A stretch of 64,000 bases of DNA from Hexactinellida sp. DTS-2022 (GCA_028753945.1 JAPNXP010000004.1:4526001-4590000); one strand, 5' to 3'. Shown: positions 9,904 through 20,938, counted from the stretch's first letter. Notes: a model not told the origin generated them from the sequence alone. Translations and numbers: made by a program.

Positions 9904-10858
9904 TCTGTATGTCACTTGGCTATTACAAAGACCGAATGCCATACGTGATACGATTCATCTCGTAATGTTCCCGGGGTGTGGAAAAAGCAGTCTTGCATTT
10001 ATCCTCTTCTTCTAATTCAACACACCAATAAGCGTTTGGGGCGTCGAGAAGAGTAAAGAGCCTTTTATTATGCATCCTGTCCAAAATATCTTTGGGATTC
10101 GGCATAGGGTATGCGTCCTTGGTAGTAACACTATTCAAGCCGCGTAATCTACAACAAATATTGTGTTCGATCTTTCTTTGAGACCAGAATTACCCGACTA
10201 CACCATGGAGAGTTCGACGTCCGGCAAATACCATTTGCGAGTCTTGAACCTGCTTGTTGATTTCTCTCTCCATGACCGGTAATACTCTCCGAACAGTTTG
10301 TTTCACTGGATAAGAGCCCCAAGTATCGATTCTATGTTTCGTCATCGATGTAATGCTAGTTTCTATGGGTTTTCAGCGAATACACAGGAATATTCAGCTA
10401 AGAGTTCGTTGAGTTTTCTCTTTGGCAACGGTCTAGGTCGCTCTTAACTATCGTTGGAGTAAACAAACAGCGACTTCTAAACATGCGATTTCTGCCCTGG
10501 AAGTGGGTCTCCCCCTCGACAGCCGCTTGGGAATCCTTCCAAATATTTCCGAGCCTAACCCTATGCGTAGCCCAATCAAACTCCGTGGATCGGAATTTCC
10601 TCAATAGGTCGCGTCCCAGAATCCTAGTTGTTCCAGTATCGCTGAGAACTTCAAATGTATGATGCGCAACCTGCCCATCTCCAAGATCCAAAGTTAAATT
10701 GATACTCCCAACAACTCCCACAGGTTTTCCCGACAAACCATGTGGGGTTCAGTCCTAAATCGCATATGGTGTTGTAGTCAATTACGGAGGGACCAGCACC
10801 AGAGTCCAGGATTGCAGTTATCGATTTTCCATTTAACCTCACAGGTAGGAGAACGGAA
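9904..10858 (-). pseudogene. Gypsy aspartic protease and RT fingers/palm (broken)
   Basis: Minus strand. ILDSGAGPSVID near 10810 is the retropepsin active site (DSG). It is followed by the flap and ILGRDLLRKF at about 10610, the usual second protease motif. RT begins near 10380; the TTKDAYPMPNPKDILD and TAFSTPREHYEM motifs lie at 10130-9960, with GIRSLCNSQ leading into the insertion border at 9903. The catalytic first aspartate region of RT (LLDAPNAYW) is altered compared with the usual LDxxxAYW. Frames are broken between protease and RT. Confidence 0.72.
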
Positions 10859-11049
10859 AGTTATGTACATATATCTCGGCGTCCGAAGTTCAAGATCTTC
10901 CTACTACTTTTCGCGCCTCCCCTGTTTAGACATTCCTTCAAATTTAAAAATGAAATAACTGACAAGTTTAATCGGAAGAAATACTACAATTGGTAAGAAT
11001 AACATAAGAGTAAGCTAAATGTACTATCTGGTTAATCCAGGAAATAATT

Positions 11050-11152
11050 TATTATATTTACATTTGTGATGTAGGCAATAATCGTGTACAAGTTTATAAC
11101 AAATCATTTGAATTTGTATTTCAATTCAGTGATAAGATGAACACACCATCTC
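11050..11152 (+). pseudogene. NHL-repeat fragment (copy 5 remnant)
   Basis: About 90 bases match the first NHL blade of the four larger copies: YICD, stop, NNRVQVYNKSFEFVFQFS, ending at DKMNTPS. The codon corresponding to Ala/Gly after the Asp is TAG. The fragment ends exactly at the left terminus of the hAT-like element at 11153, so the rest was lost there. Nothing upstream of 11046 is alignable. Confidence 0.75.
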
Positions 11153-11725
11153 CAGTGCTGCCAACCTAAAATATGATATGCTATATATGATATCCCAAAA
11201 GTGGGACCTATGGCGGGAGTTTCATCTAAAAGCGGGAGGTTGATACTTTAAAAGCGGGAGAAAAAGCGGGAGGTCAGTATTTTAGTTAAATTAGCAAGAA
11301 TACCTGAATTAAATGCATTATAAAAACATTTCTCTACCTATCAATTAGTTTCTGCCCTCTCATATTGAAATATAAGGTAGCAGTGAGCATTTTTTATTAT
11401 TATAAAATATTTAAATAAATAAAAATTTCCTAAATGATGTGTTGTAAAAATTTCCTAAATGATGTGTCAGAATGGAAAATTGGAAATACAAGATAATATA
11501 CAGAATTATGGTATTTTAAAATAGACAAATTTGTTTCTGGGGTTATTGTAAATTATTTAAGTGAAGACTTCTAAATATATTGCTTGTAATTATAAAATTA
11601 AGATTCTAATATTTACATATACAATCATCCAAAAAGCGGGAGGTTTGAGAGGGGAGGCGGGAGAGCGGGAGGAAACATCAAAAAGCGGGACCCTCCCGCC
11701 GAAAGCGGGAGGGTTGGCAGCACTG
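11153..11725. mobile_element. hAT-like element with AGCGGGAG repeats, no TSD
   Basis: Begins CAGTGCTGCCAACCT and ends GGTTGGCAGCACTG, a classic hAT-type inverted terminus. The subterminal parts carry many copies of AAAGCGGGAG. The left flank (ACCATCTC) and right flank (ACTACATA) differ: left is NHL-derived and right is repeat R, which suggests a recombination or deletion between two element copies after insertion. Confidence 0.75.
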
Positions 11726-12171
11726 ACTACATAGTAGTCGCTGGGAAAATACCCGCTATACGGAATAGAGTTATATTCTCTCTCCCTCACTCCTAAGAGA
11801 TATATTCTCTCTCCCTCACTCCTAACAGCAACAGAAAGACGCCGGGTATTCTATGCTCCAGTTCGAATCCTGTTAAGAACTCAAATAGAGAGTGCTACTC
11901 TTCCTTATCCGCCGATACCAATGCAGTCCAACTCCTGCTCCAAAGTTCCGCTCTTCGACTTCTTTCAAAACCACTTCTCTTTCGGGCACACCTGTTACGG
12001 TTATTGATATTAGCAGATCTTATCCAACCATTAGTAACTTAAACAACTAGGATTATACATTAGATTATGCGTTAGCTTTTGTATACGAATACTTTGCTAG
12101 ATTTCTCTATTAGTGTGCATTACATTGAGATTATTTATATACCCCATCGCCTCCCGCAACACACCTATGGA

Positions 12172-12357
12172 CAGTGGCGTAGCCAGCCCCGAGTGATTGC
12201 CCGGGCACAGAGAGAAGTTTCCCGGGCCTGTGCTCCCCAGGCCCGGGCTCCCCAGACCCGGGCTTGGCTACTCCACTGCACTAAATATAACCATATTAAA
12301 AAATATTGTCCGGGCACAGAGAGAAGTTGCCCAGGCCCGGGCTTGGCTACGCCACTG
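12172..12357. mobile_element. hAT-like MITE, TSD CCTATGGA, empty site at 38.1 kb
   Basis: Begins CAGTGGCGTAGCCAG and ends GGCTACGCCACTG; CCTATGGA flanks at 12164-12171 and 12358-12365. The arms are rich in GCCCGGG. The other copy of repeat R has a single uninterrupted CCTATGGA near 38123, which is the paralogous empty site. Confidence 0.9.
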
Positions 12358-12632
12358 CCTATGGATACGGACTTTACAACATTCCAAGCTACAAGTCCCA
12401 TCACGGGGGACTCCTCAGCTCTATTGCCAGTGACCTAAGCATTTTGTTAGTTAATAGCGAACTGGTAAAACCCGGTAGTTAGCTGTTAACAACCCCACCT
12501 GCTCCGATCCAAACTTGAAACTAAAACCCTCGATTCTACTCTGACATGGAGGATAACCTTAGTAAGCCGAAGTCAACAAGATACACTTTTGTAACTCTTT
12601 ATAACTCTTCGCTCCTAGAAACTGCCTATTTA

Positions 12633-12700
12633 GATCGGCTTGCGGTATTTAGATTTTGCGGCTCACTACTGTCGCAAAATCTGTATACCGCAAGCCGATC
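12633..12700. repeat. 68-bp palindrome (copy 1, imperfect)
   Basis: GATCGGCTTGCGGTATTTAG and its near-complement at the right side form a hairpin with a 30-base arm and an 8-base loop; a few arm positions mismatch here, while copy 2 at 38407-38474 is perfect. Confidence 0.75.
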
Positions 12701-12755
12701 ACTTCTCTAGAATTTTAATAGAAATAGAGTCATATACTGTTTACTCTCCCTTGAT

Positions 12756-14030
12756 ACCAACATCAGGGGACCGTCGACATTGTTCATATTTTCCGGGTAT
12801 TCGTATTAATGGACAGAGTATATCCGTTCCCATTGCTGCAATTAGTGACATCCGAGAAATGAATCTGTTTTGCAGGAACTTGCTTTAAAATACAACTCTA
12901 TAGTTATTGTGATTATCCCCTTAAGTTCGGTTGTGCATCCTTTGAAGATGTACGTCAATTATATAAATCAGAAAGAACAAGTTTAGCCAAGTTAGCTCCT
13001 CATTTGACTATGGAGTCATGTTTTCCGTCTAGCATAGAGCGTCAAAATGTCAAACTGGTTTTGAAATGCGGTAACGACATAACAATATCTGCCCTAACTA
13101 TCCAGAACGAATTGCGTTATCCAGAATATAGAAAGAATACTCCGGAGTTTGTTGATACCCTTCTTACTGTTTGGAAATTATTCAACATTAACACACCATT
13201 TAAAGGAATACGTTTGAACGATAATTTCTCGATACGTTTGACTTTTAATGACGAGCGATTTCTACTTTTGGCTTGTGTAGTTTTTGGTAAGATGCTTGGC
13301 AAACTTTACTAGAAAAAATTGGCAAACTGAGTAAACAAACAACACCAGTTTTAGACATGCTTGTATTGCCTTACCACAAATTACCAACCATTTGACTCAA
13401 TCTTTTGGCTTTACATATGTGTTATCCTCCTTTCTACAAACGGATCCCTTGGAACACCATTTCGGTCTATACCGTATGATGTCGGGTTCTAATTATCACA
13501 TCTATCTTCAAATCCTTGAAACGTGCATCCACTTGAACTTTCTAGCATATTAAACATATTTACTGACCAACAGGACACTTCCTTTCAATATATTCAGTCA
13601 TTTGTCAAGTCATTTTCTTGTCCGTATTCCACTACTGATGGTGAATTCAATTTGGAGCCATTTCTTGATGAGATTCATGACCTATCAACAATTGATTTTG
13701 ATTCATAGTTGCTTCAATCATTTCCTTTATTGCAGGCTATACTGTCCATCAGTACCTGAAACAAACAAAACCGTGTCATGTCTGTACATATGCTAACAGT
13801 TGATAAATAATTTCTCCTTTATTTAGACCTGGACTCTCAGTATAAACTTCTGCAGCTAACGGACCGTGGCGGACTTAAATATCCATCTGAGCCAGTTTTG
13901 AATTCCATATTTGTTATATGGAAGACCTTTAGTGCCATCGAAAACAATAAAGAGCTGATGGCGAAACTTGTAAGTGGACCTTCTAGAAAAATACTAGTTG
14001 AACTTTCGTTGATGTGTTTGGAAGTCTACT
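12756..14030 (+). pseudogene. P-element/THAP9-like transposase relic
   Basis: Fragments in order across frames: GIRINGQSI and ISDIREM (12790-12860), PSSIERQNVKLVLK (13020-13065), PFKGIRLNDNF (13197-13229), then FGLYRMMSGSNYH-like coding (13460-13500), LELSSILNIF (13530), GYTVHQYL after a TTGCAG acceptor-like site (13735-13760), and LTDRGGLKYPSEPV (13855-13900). This order matches the central and C-terminal parts of P-element-type transposases (ErQNVkLal, FKGxRxND, FGxYRxxSGxNY, DRGGL). The N-terminal THAP zinc finger is missing; upstream is repeat R. Stops and frameshifts are frequent, so it is dead. Confidence 0.7.
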
Positions 14031-14691
14031 TGTATTAGCTGTGTGTTTAGTTGGAACATCTTATCGAAGCTAGTCGACCGCAGCGAATTGCTTTCTTGCA
14101 AACAAAGTTAATAATAATAACTCGCTGGTTCCTTTCAAAAGCGTAAATTAAATAAATTCTCTTAATTATGTGTCTACTTATTTGTATTTACCATGATTTG
14201 TATTACTGTAGTTTATTCTTATTTCTATTATGTAGATAAGTGTGTCGTATGTCACTGCTAGAGCCAGAGAGAGAAAGAGGAGAGAGGAAAGAAAGCAAAT
14301 AATTGTGTAGTATTCACTGTATATTAAATTAGAAATTGTACTGTTTGTGTTTATTATTACTATTAAATTATGAAAATCCAATCACCGTTCTCATTATAGC
14401 TAATATTAATTACGGGCTAGCACGGCTGAGTTATGTTTACTACCTAGAGAAGTATAAAGAACTTCGTAGTTCAATATAGAAAACATTAAAAAATTAAAAT
14501 TTCCCATCTTCTTGTGCATCCCTGGTATATCTACTGTCAGGCCATATATAGAGTAGGCTATGATTAGGGCTATTCCTTAGAGTACGGTTTAGATACACTC
14601 TACCGATATTTCGCATTTTCCGTGTTCCTATTAACGAGAGTCTACTCTTGAATATCATTAAATATTAGCAATAGTATATCCTCTTGTCTTA
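14031..14691. other. AT-rich spacer before NHL copy 1
   Basis: No gene seen. A short piece at 14622-14650 (CGTGTTCCTATTAACGAGAG) resembles the right end of the pogo-like element at 40079-40201. A purine-rich GAGAGAGAAAGAGG tract lies at 14265-14300. Confidence 0.4.
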
Positions 14692-14771
14692 TTCTGCTCT
14701 GTCAACTTACTCAATTCCAGACTTTGGTTTCAAACATTTCTTCTACACATCTTGCTCTATCAAAACATCAG
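14692..14771 (+). promoter_or_regulatory. Non-coding first exon of NHL copy 1 (inferred)
   Basis: The block from TATCCTCTTGTCTTATTCTG to AAACATCAG ends at a donor GTCAGTCTAATTATTATTC. The same block precedes NHL copies 2 (ends 19277) and 3 (ends 23188) at a comparable or larger distance, and each of these genes has an acceptor TTTGTAG 11 bases before its ATG. So a 5' non-coding exon spliced to the coding exon (intron 14772-16377) is a good inference. Copy 1 has ATTAAATATTAG where the others have a proper TATA box. Confidence 0.6.
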
Positions 14772-15546
14772 GTCAGTCTAATTATTATTCTTCAATAATG
14801 AATTAAGGGATCGTTTGTGAGTTTATCGTTTTAATGGAATAGAAAACGTATTTATAATTGAAATAAAGACTAGCTTCCATATTTGGAGTCGATCTACACG
14901 TTTTTTGTTTTTTAAGGAACCCTAATTCAAACTTGAATCTGAAGTTCCTTATTTATTTTGTCAATTTCAGCCTCAAAGTACCTTATCGTTCCTTATTTTC
15001 TTGGGCACTAAATATTCCTTTGTAGGACATTACTGCGATTTTTTTTTTAAACTAACTACCCCGTTACTTAATTGATTATAATATATTTTGAAGGAGTATA
15101 TTGACAATATTGAATTAATCTTAGTAAATTAATTAAAATTGATATGTATATCCTTAATGAATTCTCATCTCAGCCTGGGCAGTTCCTTATAAAGGTGTTC
15201 ATTATTTAAAGAAAAGACGTGTAATTACTCCTCGAATGTCCATGTGTTTCTGATTGAACTTATGATATTTATACTTAATACAGCTTATTGGTATTACTCA
15301 ACCAGTAAAATATCTGCACAGTGCACTACAAAATACATTTAACAATTTAAATGAGAGTTTATTCTGTAAGCTATGTTAAACTTAGATTTGGCATTCACTG
15401 ATCTTCAATAATTGTTTTGTATGCTACTTTATGCTGTATTCAAATACAGCTGGCAAGTAAATTCGAAAATATATTTCTTTGAACAAAAGTGAGTTCGCAG
15501 GCCCTAGTGCAGCGATTCCCAACCTTTTTCAACCGTGGACCCTTAT

Positions 15547-15823
15547 CAGTGGCGGATCCAGACATGTTGAAAAGGGGGGGCCCAAGAAATAATGCGAGTG
15601 TAGCGATCAACTTATAAGGGGGTCTGGGGGATAACCCTCAGAGTTTTTTTGAGTTTTATACACTCAGAAGTCATTTAAAACGCTAATTTCTTTATAAGGA
15701 GCCATATTTCAAACTTGAGGCTCAAGTTTCTTAATTATTTTGTCAATTTCAGCCTAAATTTCAGTCAATTTAGTTTCGAAGGGGGGGCCCAGGCCCCCTG
15801 GGGCCCCCCTGGATCCGCCTCTG
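15547..15823. mobile_element. hAT-like element in the 5' intron of NHL copy 1
   Basis: Begins CAGTGGCGGATCCAGACATG and ends GGCCCCCCTGGATCCGCCTCTG (last 14 are the inverted terminus). Flanks show no good duplication. Just to its left, 15512-15545 reads CAGCGATTCCCAACC..., the terminus of another hAT-like element, so it probably landed in an older one. The interior shares TTATTTTGTCAATTTCAGCC with 14950-14975. Confidence 0.65.
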
Positions 15824-16388
15824 ACGTGATGTTTGTAGGGGTCTCTAAATCACTGGATTGATCTTACATTAGTGGAGATCTTTGGATAGAAAGGAGTCCA
15901 AAACCCAGAGTCCCAGAACGAGCTTACAACGAATCTAAATTCCGTATTTATTCGAACAGTAGCCTAGGCGATTATTGTTTTTAAGCCATTTTCTGACCAA
16001 TAATTTTTGTAACTTTTCGAGAATATCACATGTTGATACAATTTATTTTGTATAGTCGGTTGATAATCGTATTCCGACTAATATTAGATAAATAAATTTA
16101 CTCAGGGTACCGGTAGTAAATTTGTATTTGCTAATTCGGGTGGGGGGGGGGGGACTATTATTGGAGGTAGGCGATTATTCGAATAGGGGCTACTATTATA
16201 GTATTTTATTTATGTGATCGAGATATGTATTTATGTTGGGTACAAAAGGTGCGAATAGAGATCTTATTTACATTTAAAAATTTCTATTCTACGTATAAAC
16301 AAGTTCTTAACTTGATAAGCTACTCTATTTTTCGATACTGTGTATTCGTGTTAAATGAATTTAACATTCATTTGTAGAACACTGTACA

Positions 16389-17636
16389 ATGGCTAGTGCT
16401 TATGGTGTGGGAGAAGAGAGCTTCCTCTCTCACGTGGAGAGAGTGCGTAGCGAGATACGCACTAAGTTCATAAGAGCTCACGAGCTGCTACAGGCTAGAG
16501 AAGCCGATCTGTTAGCAGAGTTACAGAGATTGGTGGACGAGTACACGGGAGAGGGAATAACTCAACAAATCAAGGAGTTAACTGTTTCTAAAGAAGCTCT
16601 TAAGAGCGCACTTACGAAGAATATAAATAAAGAAATTCTCGATCAGAATTTAGCTTTAATTGATTCACACATTAATGAACTAGAAACAAAACTCCTAACA
16701 TCAAAATATAGCTACCAGAGTGTGTCAATGGAATGGGATGTGGAGCTGGAGAAGAAACTGAGTGTAACAGGTGAGATACGACTTACTGCTGTGAAAGAAG
16801 GAATGCGAGACTACAAGCAGATAGGAGATCCTGTTGCGGTATTTGGGAAACATAACAAGAAAAAGTCTTCTTCACCTGGTGTGTTCTGGTATCCAGCTGG
16901 TATAGCTATTAATCCTGAGAATAATTTTATTTACATTTGTGATGCAGGTAATGACCGTGTACAAGTTTATAACCAATCATTTGAATTTCTATTCCAATTC
17001 AGTGAAAAGATGAACACACCATCTGATATTTGTATCAAACAGAACAAGGCATATGTCACACAATGGAGCTCTCATTGTCTCAATGTATATTCTACAGAAG
17101 GGAAATATCTTAATTCAGTTGGGAAGAAAGGAAAGAATGAATTAAAGTTTAACCAACCAAGAGGACTTGATATTTCCACTGATAGAGATAGAATATATAT
17201 AGCTGAATATGGAAATGATAGAATTCAATGTTTGAATTTAGATCTCAAATTCAACTCTTTTATTGAAGATATTTACGGAGCTTCAGATGTCAAACTAACT
17301 TCTAATGAGATTGTAGTATTGTCTTGTCGTAATCCCTGTGTGTCTCTATACACATATTCTCATCAATTGATTCGGGAGATAATTCCTAGAGGCGAAGATA
17401 ATCGCGTTGTTAGACCTTCTTCTTTCATTCTGGATAAATCCTTGAATATTCTTATTACTGACTATAGTAGGCATTGTGTTTGTATCTTCTCTTTTGAAGG
17501 AGAGTTGATCCACAGATTCGGCAGAGAAGGAGAGAAGAGAGGAGAATTCTTTCATCCGAGGGGAATAGCAATCAATGTAAGAGGGAGGGTTTTAGTCGCA
17601 TCTTGTAACCCCGATCATTACATCCAATTATTTTGA
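16389..17636 (+). CDS. Coiled-coil NHL-repeat protein, copy 1 (TRIM-like without RING)
   Basis: 415 residues in one coding exon. Residues 1-150 are charged and helical (ELLQAREADLLAELQRLVDEY, then a second helical run) and predict a coiled coil. Residues 157-415 are a beta-propeller of NHL-type blades; the clearest are YPAGIAINPENNFIYICDAG (from ~168), RGLDISTDRDRIYIAEYGND (~253), SFILDKSLNILITDYSRHC (~345) and PRGIAINVRGRVLVASCN (~389). The Gly-[Val/Ile/Leu]-Ala/Asp...Asp-x2-Asn-x-Arg-[Val/Ile] spacing is the family hallmark. TRIM proteins have RING and B-box domains before the coil; none is present, so ubiquitin-ligase activity is not implied. An acceptor TTTGTAG ends at 16377, then AACACTGTACA and the ATG. 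A polyadenylation signal lies at 17926. Role unknown; NHL propellers usually bind RNA or protein. Confidence 0.85.
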   Translation: MASAYGVGEESFLSHVERVRSEIRTKFIRAHELLQAREADLLAELQRLVDEYTGEGITQQIKELTVSKEALKSALTKNINKEILDQNLALIDSHINELETKLLTSKYSYQSVSMEWDVELEKKLSVTGEIRLTAVKEGMRDYKQIGDPVAVFGKHNKKKSSSPGVFWYPAGIAINPENNFIYICDAGNDRVQVYNQSFEFLFQFSEKMNTPSDICIKQNKAYVTQWSSHCLNVYSTEGKYLNSVGKKGKNELKFNQPRGLDISTDRDRIYIAEYGNDRIQCLNLDLKFNSFIEDIYGASDVKLTSNEIVVLSCRNPCVSLYTYSHQLIREIIPRGEDNRVVRPSSFILDKSLNILITDYSRHCVCIFSFEGELIHRFGREGEKRGEFFHPRGIAINVRGRVLVASCNPDHYIQLF

Positions 17637-17925
17637 ATTCTGACAATAACTACATATCTGACATTTCCTTTCCTTACCTTTTTCTACTTTCTTATTTCTT
17701 TCCTGACTAGTACCTATATTGAGACTCTCCTGAATTATTTATAATTGTTTGTTAACTTCGAATTTAATTAGTTGTGTATGCCTCTTGTTTTGTTTTTTTG
17801 CCGAATTATTAGTGTAAACTCTAAACTTCTTGCAATGTGTTCTGATGTATAGAGTTCTACAGGAGGTGTGTTATGCAAAACAAAGCACTCATCTAATTAC
17901 TGGCTCACTACTGTGTTATCGGCCC

Positions 17926-17931
17926 AATAAA
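17926..17931 (+). terminator. Polyadenylation signal AATAAA of NHL copy 1
   Basis: AATAAA within GGCCCAATAAAACATG, about 290 bases after the stop codon and followed by a TG-rich stretch. Confidence 0.6.
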
Positions 17932-18594
17932 ACATGTTTGTAACTGATAATGTTATGGTAGGTTTTGTTCTTATAACCGATATCCACTATTTCATCATAT
18001 TATTCCTTCGAATTATATGGTCACCTCGATACTTTGCCTTACCCGTTCAAACACACTCCCATATTAATTAATTAATTAATTACTGTAATGTGAAATCTAT
18101 TTAAGTAGGCTTATTCTATGTTTCAAACGAGTTGCTCATTTCGTACTTATTGATGCTTGTGCTATGTGAGTGATAACTTATTAATGTCCTAAATACCAGC
18201 CCCCTAATTAAGCTGAATGTTATCCATAGTACATGAGATGTGCCAACTGATTGTTTCAATTGAATAACATATTTAGGATTGCCCTGACTAGGTTTATATG
18301 AAGAGTCGCCTCTCCCCAGCTGCTGTAACTACCTACTTCCTATCCTCACACCTTATCATTTTCATTTCTCTTATAATATACATAGTAGGATGATTACTAA
18401 GCATATTCTGTTAAAATAGTGAAGAATTATCTGTGCATTCACAACAAGTGTGATATCATGGCTGTCACTTAGCCTCCAGAAAGTCCAGAAAACACCCCCC
18501 TTCCAACATGGTTAGAAATCCTCCCAAAATTCCTATGTTAACCTTTAAGAGGCCATATCCAACCCTATACAACGAGCAGCTTGTAACACTTAAT

Positions 18595-19277
18595 TTCTTG
18601 CCGTTGATTTACAACAATACAAATTAAAGTGGCTGAACTAGGTGGGCAAATGTCGGACCTGAAAAATCACAAGATCTCTACAAAAGAGGTCCGTAGCTTG
18701 CAGTTGTGGACAACGAGTCCCATAATTTGAAATTGGAATTGATTGTTTATCTGTCAACATATTTTCGAAATTTCCAAGGTCATTTTGTGACTCTTAAAAT
18801 AACCTTGGCAAAGTCTGGTTTTTATATTGAAATATGTTTCCCGGTAGATCAGTGGCGGTTCCAGGGGGGGCATCCGGGGCAAATGCCCCGGGTTAAAATA
18901 TTTTGCCCCGGATTCCAGCCCAATTGGTAGTATAATTACATGGAGCATGCCCCGGATTTATACTAAACGCTGCTCTTTTGCCCCGGGCTGGCCAGATCCT
19001 GCGATCGCCCCTGCGGTAGATATATAAGCCTTTAAATTTTATTCTTTCAAACTTATCCCAATCTCTTCCTTCATTATTTTCTATAATTAGTTTGTGGCAT
19101 ATCATATTTCAATTCTGCAATAAGTTATAATGTCTGAGTATAAAATAGCATTATAATTTTATATATATATATATTATATCCTTTTGTATTATTCTGCTCT
19201 GTTAACTTAATCAATTCTATACTTTCGTTTCAAACATTCATTTTACACAACTTGCTCCATCAAACTTCAAACTTCAG
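18595..19277 (+). promoter_or_regulatory. Promoter and non-coding first exon of NHL copy 2
   Basis: Duplicated at 22683-23188 in front of copy 3, starting at GTGGCTGAACTAGGTGGGC. It includes a TATA box TATAAAATA at 19139-19147, a local (TA)n expansion, and the non-coding exon ending ACTTCAG at 19277 before GTCAGTC. A hAT-like MITE (18850-19013) interrupts it upstream of the TATA box. The intron runs 19278-20927. Confidence 0.65.
18850..19013. mobile_element. hAT-like MITE in the NHL copy 2 promoter, TSD CGGTAGAT
   Basis: Begins CAGTGGCGGTTCCAGG and ends GATCGCCCCTG; CGGTAGAT at 18842-18849 and 19014-19021. The promoter of copy 3 has the uninterrupted site TTCCCGGTTAGATATATAAG (22941-22960). 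It lies about 120 bases upstream of the TATA box. Confidence 0.9.
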
Positions 19278-20927
19278 GTCAGTCTAATTATTATTCTACA
19301 ATAATACTATAAACAGTTCATAAGGAGCTCGCTCCATTTTGAACGCACACTGGGGTGCGCTACTATTTTATTACTAACAATTTATGATATATATATTGAT
19401 TCTAGCTAATTTACTATACACTTGTACTCGGGCCTACAGCCCGCTTGTATTTTCTAAATTGTATTCCTTTTAACCCAAACTCACTATTTTTATATAACAA
19501 CATTGGAACCAACCTGGGGTGTTCTGATGATAGAAGAGTTCGGTTAATCGAAGTTTCATTTGTTCCTTTTCAAATTAAAATGTCGGTTAATTTTAATGCA
19601 GCATAATAGGTAGCACGTAACAATAAAATGTAGATCATGGACCTTTTGGGCTGTGGGCCCCAAAAGGCGTCTATTAGCAAGTAAATTCCAATTTGCTATT
19701 ACGTTAACACCACTGTAAGGTGCAAAGTAAATTAGTTAATTGGAATATACTAACCAACTACTCGCAGATATTGTTGTATACTGATGCTATTTTTGTATAT
19801 AATTTCCTGTATTTTTGAGCCTAAAGTGGATTGACCTCATGTCCATGCAACGACACCGTACCTAGTTAGGAGAGTACGCCTCCCCTGATCGTAGTAGATA
19901 TTCCCGCGTTTCAGGTTTAGTGTAATTTGTTTGATTGGGTATTTATAATAATTACATTATCAAATTTACTTAATACCGAAATTTCTGCTCATGGGCACCA
20001 AAGGTGGCCCTAAAATGTTTGTATTGTTGTAGGTAACAATTACATGTATGCCGATTACGAATTTCGCATTTACAAATTTCTTTCTTTCCAAATCGTGAAT
20101 ATTTCCCATATTTAACGTCGGTCTAATTAGCTACAAGGGTGGGGTTGGTTTCTGTTTTGAGGCTGCGCTTTCTATTCGATTTATCGTCACGGTTTACCGT
20201 GCCTCAAACAATTTTCAATCCTTCTCATTACAAATAACCTATATAACATTTTGTGTTTATACTACAGGATATTCAGTATTATAAAGTAATATTACCCCAT
20301 GAATATTAAATGGTATTTTAACTGAACCATTTCGTAATTTAGATAGGTAGGAACAGTATATTGAAAATTTGGAATAATATTACTGATTTTCAACAGACCG
20401 GCTAACTGTTTAACTGATTATGTGACAGTTAACCGATATTAGCAACGATTAACTTAATGCTGCCTTGTTGCTAATAGTCGAATGTCCATGGTTTCTGATT
20501 AAACTTCTTAATGATCTTTATACATCATTACTTGTATTACACAGACAATCTCTATAAGCCAGGAAATATCTGCAGAAGCAAACTAATTTAGCAAATTTCA
20601 ATGATAGTTTACTTTGCGCTTATATAAAACTGTAGTTCTGTTATGCCATATTTGGTCCGGCCGGGCAACTATGAAATAATTCCGACAAATTTACAATTTT
20701 GGTCAGGGACTCCGGGCTGATTTTGGGCTCCCTTTAATATATGGTCTCACTAATAAACGTACATATTTCTGCTAGAGCAAATAGAGAGCGCTGCAAAAGT
20801 TAAGGATTGCTCTTTCAATGCTTTGAATATAAATCAGTTCTTAGCCGGAATAACTACAGATTTGATTATACTTTCGAATTTTGTGTACTTATATTCAGTG
20901 GCTGAATTATTTACTATTCATTTGTAG
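19278..20927 (+). other. 5' intron of NHL copy 2
   Basis: Intron between the inferred first exon and the coding exon; acceptor TTTGTAG ends at 20927. The part from about 19955 on (AAATTTACTTAAT, GGTGGCCCTAAAATGTTTGT) is also found in front of NHL copy 4 at about 49105-49800. A GC-rich patch at 19425-19450 resembles the stem-loop module described at 22611. No genes are seen inside. Confidence 0.5.
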
Positions 20928-20938
20928 AACACTGTACA

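Larger units (their letters stand above)
5023..10858 (-). mobile_element. Ty3/Gypsy pol relic split by four insertions
   Basis: Read on the minus strand from 10858 downward, the pol domains come in the right order: aspartic protease, reverse transcriptase, YIDD box, end of RT, RNase H. They are interrupted at 9899-8172, 8077-6689, about 6387-5771 and 5486-5303. Three of these insertions have target duplications (AGCC, CTAA, GTATCCAC) that allow the flanking pol to be aligned across the gap. No LTRs, gag or integrase were recognised here, so both ends are missing. Frameshifts and stops show it is dead. It belongs to the same family as the relic at 26.7-30.1 kb (shared ILGRDLLRKF and a similar KDAYPM segment). 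Confidence 0.75.
11726..12750. repeat. Dispersed repeat R, copy 1
   Basis: This segment matches 36568-38517 once the insertion at 36655-37790 is ignored. Shared landmarks: TAGTAGTCGCTGGGAAA, ACCAATGCAGTCCAACTCC, AGATCTTATCCAACCATTAG, a 68-bp palindrome and TGTTTACTCTCCCTT. Similarity stops right after that, where copy 1 runs into a P-element-like relic and copy 2 into sequence upstream of the Tudor gene. A short frame starting MDMDFDNIPSYKSHHGG is readable in copy 2 (from 38123). Its nature is unknown; it may be a duplicated host 5' region or a transposon end. Confidence 0.6.

Noticed and set aside
12165..12438. Overlapping open frames with PGPG-rich peptides on both strands
   Set aside because: They come from the GCCCGGG-rich MITE at 12172-12357.
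16389..17636. Calling the NHL proteins TRIM ubiquitin ligases
   Set aside because: No RING or B-box precedes the coiled coil, so only the coiled-coil/NHL architecture is supported.
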